Below, in pieces: positions 63,440 through 64,000 of a stretch of DNA of 64,000 bases. Numbering within the stretch: the stretch's first letter is position 1; every line of letters starts with the position of its first letter. A program made the position numbers and the translations under genes. The notes beneath the pieces are model-generated. The model was not told where the DNA came from. It was given only the letters and a program-made list of their open reading frames with translations, and ran no database searches. Origin of the DNA: Argyresthia goedartella (Eukaryota > Arthropoda > Insecta > Lepidoptera > Argyresthiidae); assembly GCA_949825045.1 (NCBI GenBank), contig OX463807.1, positions 14,471,501-14,535,500 on the forward strand, written 5' to 3'.

Positions 63440-64000
63440 ACGAAGAGAAAACATATGTGCAAAGGCAAGCTTATCTCTAAAAAGAGATTTCTTCCTGCAA
63501 ACCAAGGCATGATAGAAAAAAATATTAGAAAGTGTAGGCAGTGCACAATATCTAATTAATAAAATACATATTATTAAATTAAGTATCTATAAAATGAGGA
63601 AAATAAAATACATATAACTACTAAATTAGTAACACTAAATACATACATAAACCGATACATACATACATAAAGTTTACATATAATAATGATAATATTCATC
63701 TACAACTATCACCAAAGAGAGAGGAAATGCTCTTTTGCCCAGTTTTTGAAAGAGAAAAGAGTGGGACTGTTTCTTATAGTACAAGGAAGTGCGTTCTACA
63801 GTCGGACCGCCTGCAACCTGAACGAGTGCTCATATGCGGAGGTGTTATACCTTGGAGTGGCTAAGAGTGAGACCGTGTGAGATCTCCGGTGCCGATCTCC
63901 TGAAAAGAGATACTCAAAGCGGTCTCGAAGGTAGCTGGGGTAGCGCGGATTTTTCAATATATTCAAAAGATAAGAAAGAATATGAGAGTCTCGGCGACGA
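63440..64000 (-). pseudogene. Family B LINE copy 3: RT C-terminus and 3' UTR, cut by window edge
   Basis: Aligns with copy 1 at 16440-16960. The minus strand encodes the same HSFRLRAIRLWNALP-type region (here with differences) and FSFKN-KEHLLS-like end. The 3' UTR hairpin ATCTCT/AGAGAT occurs near 63473-63488. The copy continues beyond 64000. Confidence 0.75.

Overview
This window looks like intergenic, repeat-dense DNA from an insect, most likely a moth or butterfly. No host gene, spliceosomal multi-exon gene, rRNA or functional tRNA could be recognised. Nearly everything that can be read as protein belongs to transposable elements. These include several non-LTR retrotransposon families, BEL/Pao and Ty3/gypsy LTR elements, piggyBac, hAT and mariner DNA transposons, MITEs, and two tRNA-derived SINEs. 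One SINE has the box and tail architecture I recognise from lepidopteran SINEs, which together with the element mix is the main reason for the lepidopteran guess.

Layout, left to right. 1-1.1 kb: 3' half of a Jockey-like LINE. 1.5-3.5 kb: minus-strand gypsy (3' LTR and pol). 3.5-7.0 kb: CR1-like family A, copy 1. 7.4-9.5 kb: minus-strand BEL gag-protease and piggyBac 5' exons. 12.8-16.2 kb: a family A endonuclease scrap, then a nearly complete LINE (family D). 16.4-17.7 kb: minus-strand LINE family B, copy 1. 17.8-19.2 kb: family A copy 3. 19.7-21.7 kb: gypsy LTR and gag running into BEL protease-RT. 22.6-26.5 kb: another LINE 3' end (family F), then the best-preserved family A copy. 26.5-27.8 kb: family A copy 5. 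28.3-30.3 kb: degenerate piggyBac. 31.4-31.7 kb: SINE with target-site duplication. 33.2-39.5 kb: complete BEL/Pao element with both LTRs. 40.4-41.7 kb: intact mariner. 42.2-43.7 kb: MITE and an unusual YLDDG reverse transcriptase. 44.1-48.0 kb: Jockey-like LINE (family C) split by a 1.75-kb nested insertion. 48.0-61.1 kb: BEL/Pao with an F-type envelope gene, broken by an unclassified repeat, a hAT and a gypsy element. 61.6-64.0 kb: two more family B copies with a MITE between them.

The genes do not form a pathway. They record successive insertions. Age differs widely: the mariner transposase is uninterrupted and the 6.3-kb BEL has LTR segments that match over about 155 bp, while most other copies carry many stops. 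The observations most worth pursuing are the envelope-bearing BEL element, a 3'-UTR stem-loop whose pairing is kept while its bases change among family A copies, perfect short inverted duplications inside broken retrotransposon reading frames, two fold-back elements that share a core but not their ends, and the intact mariner. All calls come from reading the sequence; no database search was run.
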